Origin: an uncultured Rubritalea sp.
GTDB lineage: Bacteria > Verrucomicrobiota > Verrucomicrobiia > Verrucomicrobiales > Akkermansiaceae
DNA length: 64,000 nt
Direction of reading: 5' to 3'
Assembly (NCBI GenBank): GCA_937132085.1
Contig: CAKZNV010000164.1
Coordinates: forward strand, 1 to 64,000
Below the pieces are notes generated by a model. That model saw nothing but the letters and a program-made list of their open reading frames with translations, was not told the DNA's origin and searched no databases. Positions 62,387 to 64,000 of the stretch are shown one piece after another. Position numbers and translations under genes: made by a program. Every line of letters begins with the position of its first letter. Position 1 is the stretch's first letter.

Positions 62387-64000
62387 TTACTCACCAACAT
62401 CAATGAGGATATCTCTAGCCTTAGCTCCATCAGCAGGCCCTATGATCCCTCTATCCTCTAGGATATCCATCATTCTAGCTGCCCTAGTGTATCCCAGTCT
62501 TAGTCTACGCTGTAGTAGCGAGGTCGAGGCCTTCTTCTCTTGATGAATCACTTCTAAACATTTCTGAATCACCTCTTCATCAGCATCTGAGACATCACTC
62601 TCACCACCGTCAGAAGCCCCCCCCTTTTCAATACTTTCCTGAATAGCCTTCTCGAATTTCTGCTCTCCTTGTGAGGAACAGAACTCGACAATAGCCTCCA
62701 CCTCCTCATCGGAAACGAATGCCCCCTGAGCTCGCTCCAGCTTAGCTGATCCTGGTGGCAAATAAAGCATATCCCCCTTACCTACTAGCTTGTCGGCTCC
62801 CTTAGTATCGAGAATAACTCTAGAATCGAGCGCACTGGAAACCTGGAAGGCAATTCTACTAGGGATGTTCGCCTTGATAATACCCGTCACAACGTCCGCT
62901 CTTGGAGTCTGCGTAGCAATAATGAGGTGAATTCCCGCTGCACGAGCTTTCTGAGCAATACGAGCAATATTCATCTCAACATCCGCTGGAGCAGTCTGCA
63001 TAAGATCAGCAAGCTCATCAATGATCACTACGATGTAAGGATAGCGATCTGGCATAGATTCCTCTAGCTCGACTTCATCCTCATCTTTCTCCATTGGAGG
63101 CCCTAGCTCACCATCTTCCATCGCTCTAGCGATTGATTCCACCATTTCAGGATCAGGCTCTTCTTCCTCCAGAGCTTGCGCTTCTGCTAACTCCTCCTCT
63201 GTAGGCTCTTCCTTTTCAGGACGAGGTCTATCATTGAAGCCGTCGAAATTTCTCACTCCACATTTAGCGAATGCCTTATAGCGCTTCTCCATCTCTGCAA
63301 CCACCCACCTTAATGCCGCAACCACCTTATTAGGATCTGTCACCACTGGCACCACTAGGTGCGGAAGTTTACCGTATATCTGCATTTCCACCACCTTCGG
63401 ATCCACCATGATAAAGCGCAGTTCATCAGGGCTAAATTTGAATAGAATACTCGCAATGATCGAGTTAATACAAACTGATTTACCAGCACCAGTTGCACCT
63501 GCCACAAGCAAGTGAGGCATCGCCGCTAAATCACCAATCACAGTATTTCCATACACGTCCTTACCAAGAGCCAGAGGTATTTTCTTCTTAGCACTAGTAA
63601 ACTCTGGATCTTGCAGAAGCTCTCTGAGAGCAACAGCCACCTTCTTATCATTAGCTATCTCAATACCTACAGTATCCTTACCAGGTATCGGTGCCAAAAT
63701 ATTAATGCGCTCCGCTTTAGTAGCACGAGCTAGATCCGCCTCTAGCTGAGTAATACGACTCACCCTAAGACCTAAGCTAGGATAAACCTCGTATCGAGTA
63801 ATCGTTGGGCCTTTAGTAATATCACCCGGTGTGACATCCACACCAAATGCTTTCAGCGTCTCTACAATCGTCGCTTGAGTAGCAATTAGCTCATCTTTAT
63901 CTGCCTGAGGCTCCTCTTCTGGTTCCTCTTCATAGTCTAACAGATCAAAGCCTGGTGTCTCATACCCCTCATATGCATCGGTGGAAAGACTCAGATCTTC
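62387..64000 (-). CDS. ftsK: FtsK/SpoIIIE DNA translocase, C-terminal part
   Basis: The frame stays open to the window edge, so the 5' part (membrane spans and linker) is outside; the GTG at 63841 is internal. About 537 residues are visible. ITKGPTITRYEVYPSLGLRV starts the alpha domain. Walker A is GATGAGKS and Walker B VVIIDELADL; NIARIAQKARAAGIHLIIAT and the KGDMLYLPPGSAKLERAQG region follow. The gamma winged helix is at the end (SLLQRRLRLGYTRAARMMDI). It pumps chromosome ends through the division septum. An insertion of about 60 acidic residues (PTEEELAEAQALEEEEPDPE and beyond) lies between the Walker motifs. Confidence 0.95.
   Translation of the reverse strand, partial: EDLSLSTDAYEGYETPGFDLLDYEEEPEEEPQADKDELIATQATIVETLKAFGVDVTPGDITKGPTITRYEVYPSLGLRVSRITQLEADLARATKAERINILAPIPGKDTVGIEIANDKKVAVALRELLQDPEFTSAKKKIPLALGKDVYGNTVIGDLAAMPHLLVAGATGAGKSVCINSIIASILFKFSPDELRFIMVDPKVVEMQIYGKLPHLVVPVVTDPNKVVAALRWVVAEMEKRYKAFAKCGVRNFDGFNDRPRPEKEEPTEEELAEAQALEEEEPDPEMVESIARAMEDGELGPPMEKDEDEVELEESMPDRYPYIVVIIDELADLMQTAPADVEMNIARIAQKARAAGIHLIIATQTPRADVVTGIIKANIPSRIAFQVSSALDSRVILDTKGADKLVGKGDMLYLPPGSAKLERAQGAFVSDEEVEAIVEFCSSQGEQKFEKAIQESIEKGGASDGGESDVSDADEEVIQKCLEVIHQEKKASTSLLQRRLRLGYTRAARMMDILEDRGIIGPADGAKARDILIDVGE

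Noticed and set aside
62387-63841. FtsK starting at the GTG at 63841
   Set aside because: The frame continues upstream to the window edge with FtsK-like sequence (TIVETLKAFG), so this GTG is an internal valine codon.

Overview
The window reads as chromosomal DNA of a verrucomicrobium, probably a marine or sediment member of Verrucomicrobiales. The evidence is the combination of five PEP-CTERM proteins (VPEPSS-type sorting tails), DUF1080 (3-keto-disaccharide hydrolase) proteins, a DUF1080/beta-propeller/cytochrome c fusion of the PVC type, a sigma/FecR-LamG pair, Gfo/Idh and sugar-isomerase genes with a Tat-signal remnant, and moderate-to-low GC. The genus is not determinable from this alone. 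Almost no start codon is preceded by an AGGAGG-like Shine-Dalgarno sequence. No rRNA, CRISPR array, transposase or phage gene is visible.

Layout. 1-7.8 kb: a giant TPR/alpha-2-macroglobulin-like protein, cut by the left edge. 8.2-13.4 kb: two PEP-CTERM genes, the rsmD-waaA pair (ribosomal RNA methylation, Kdo transfer to lipid A) and a secreted protein of unknown function. 13.6-18.2 kb: the translation operon nusA-infB-rbfA with a hairpin-rich leader, and a tRNA-Lys. 18.2-19.0 kb: a 117-bp tandem repeat array bracketed by two perfect 35-bp inverted copies of one transcription terminator; a relative of the repeat lies at 7.8 kb. 19-27.2 kb: a vWA protein, PEP-CTERM genes, selA, a DUF5069/NUDIX pair and leuB. 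27.2-30.4 kb: a divergent PEP-CTERM gene and a sigma factor-FecR/LamG-PEP-CTERM cassette with an ECF-like promoter before the last gene. 30.4-45.8 kb: two carbohydrate loci separated by a cupin-like unknown and ileS. The first is a four-gene minus-strand operon (DUF1080-propeller-cytochrome c fusion, PAS-AraC regulator, two TIM-barrel isomerase/epimerase-like proteins). The second is a plus-strand run (double DUF1080 protein, Tat-signal pseudogene, ApbE lipoprotein, nucleoside-type MFS transporter, Gfo/Idh oxidoreductase, tiny lipoprotein). 45.8-57.2 kb: an NtrBC-like two-component pair, a GT-C type membrane protein, xseB-dxs-ruvB, and a membrane pseudokinase directly upstream of a CreBC-like two-component system. 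57.3-64 kb: an ECF sigma factor with a YfbK-type vWA protein, an outer-membrane beta-barrel, a lysine-rich histone-H1-like protein and the C-terminal part of FtsK, cut by the right edge.

How the parts fit. The two DUF1080 loci resemble the oxidise-then-hydrolyse 3-keto-glycoside route: a dehydrogenase makes a 3-keto sugar, DUF1080 cleaves it, and isomerases and oxidoreductases process the products. The PEP-CTERM proteins need an exosortase encoded elsewhere; all five upstream regions carry a GTCTA-containing motif. The best candidates for undescribed biology are the terminator-bracketed repeat island, the nusA leader hairpins, the pseudokinase-CreBC unit, the sigma/FecR-LamG/PEP-CTERM cassette, the DUF1080-cytochrome fusion with its palindromic control region, and the H1-like protein with its small C-terminal domain. 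All assignments rest on reading the sequence and on recalled family features; no database search was run.
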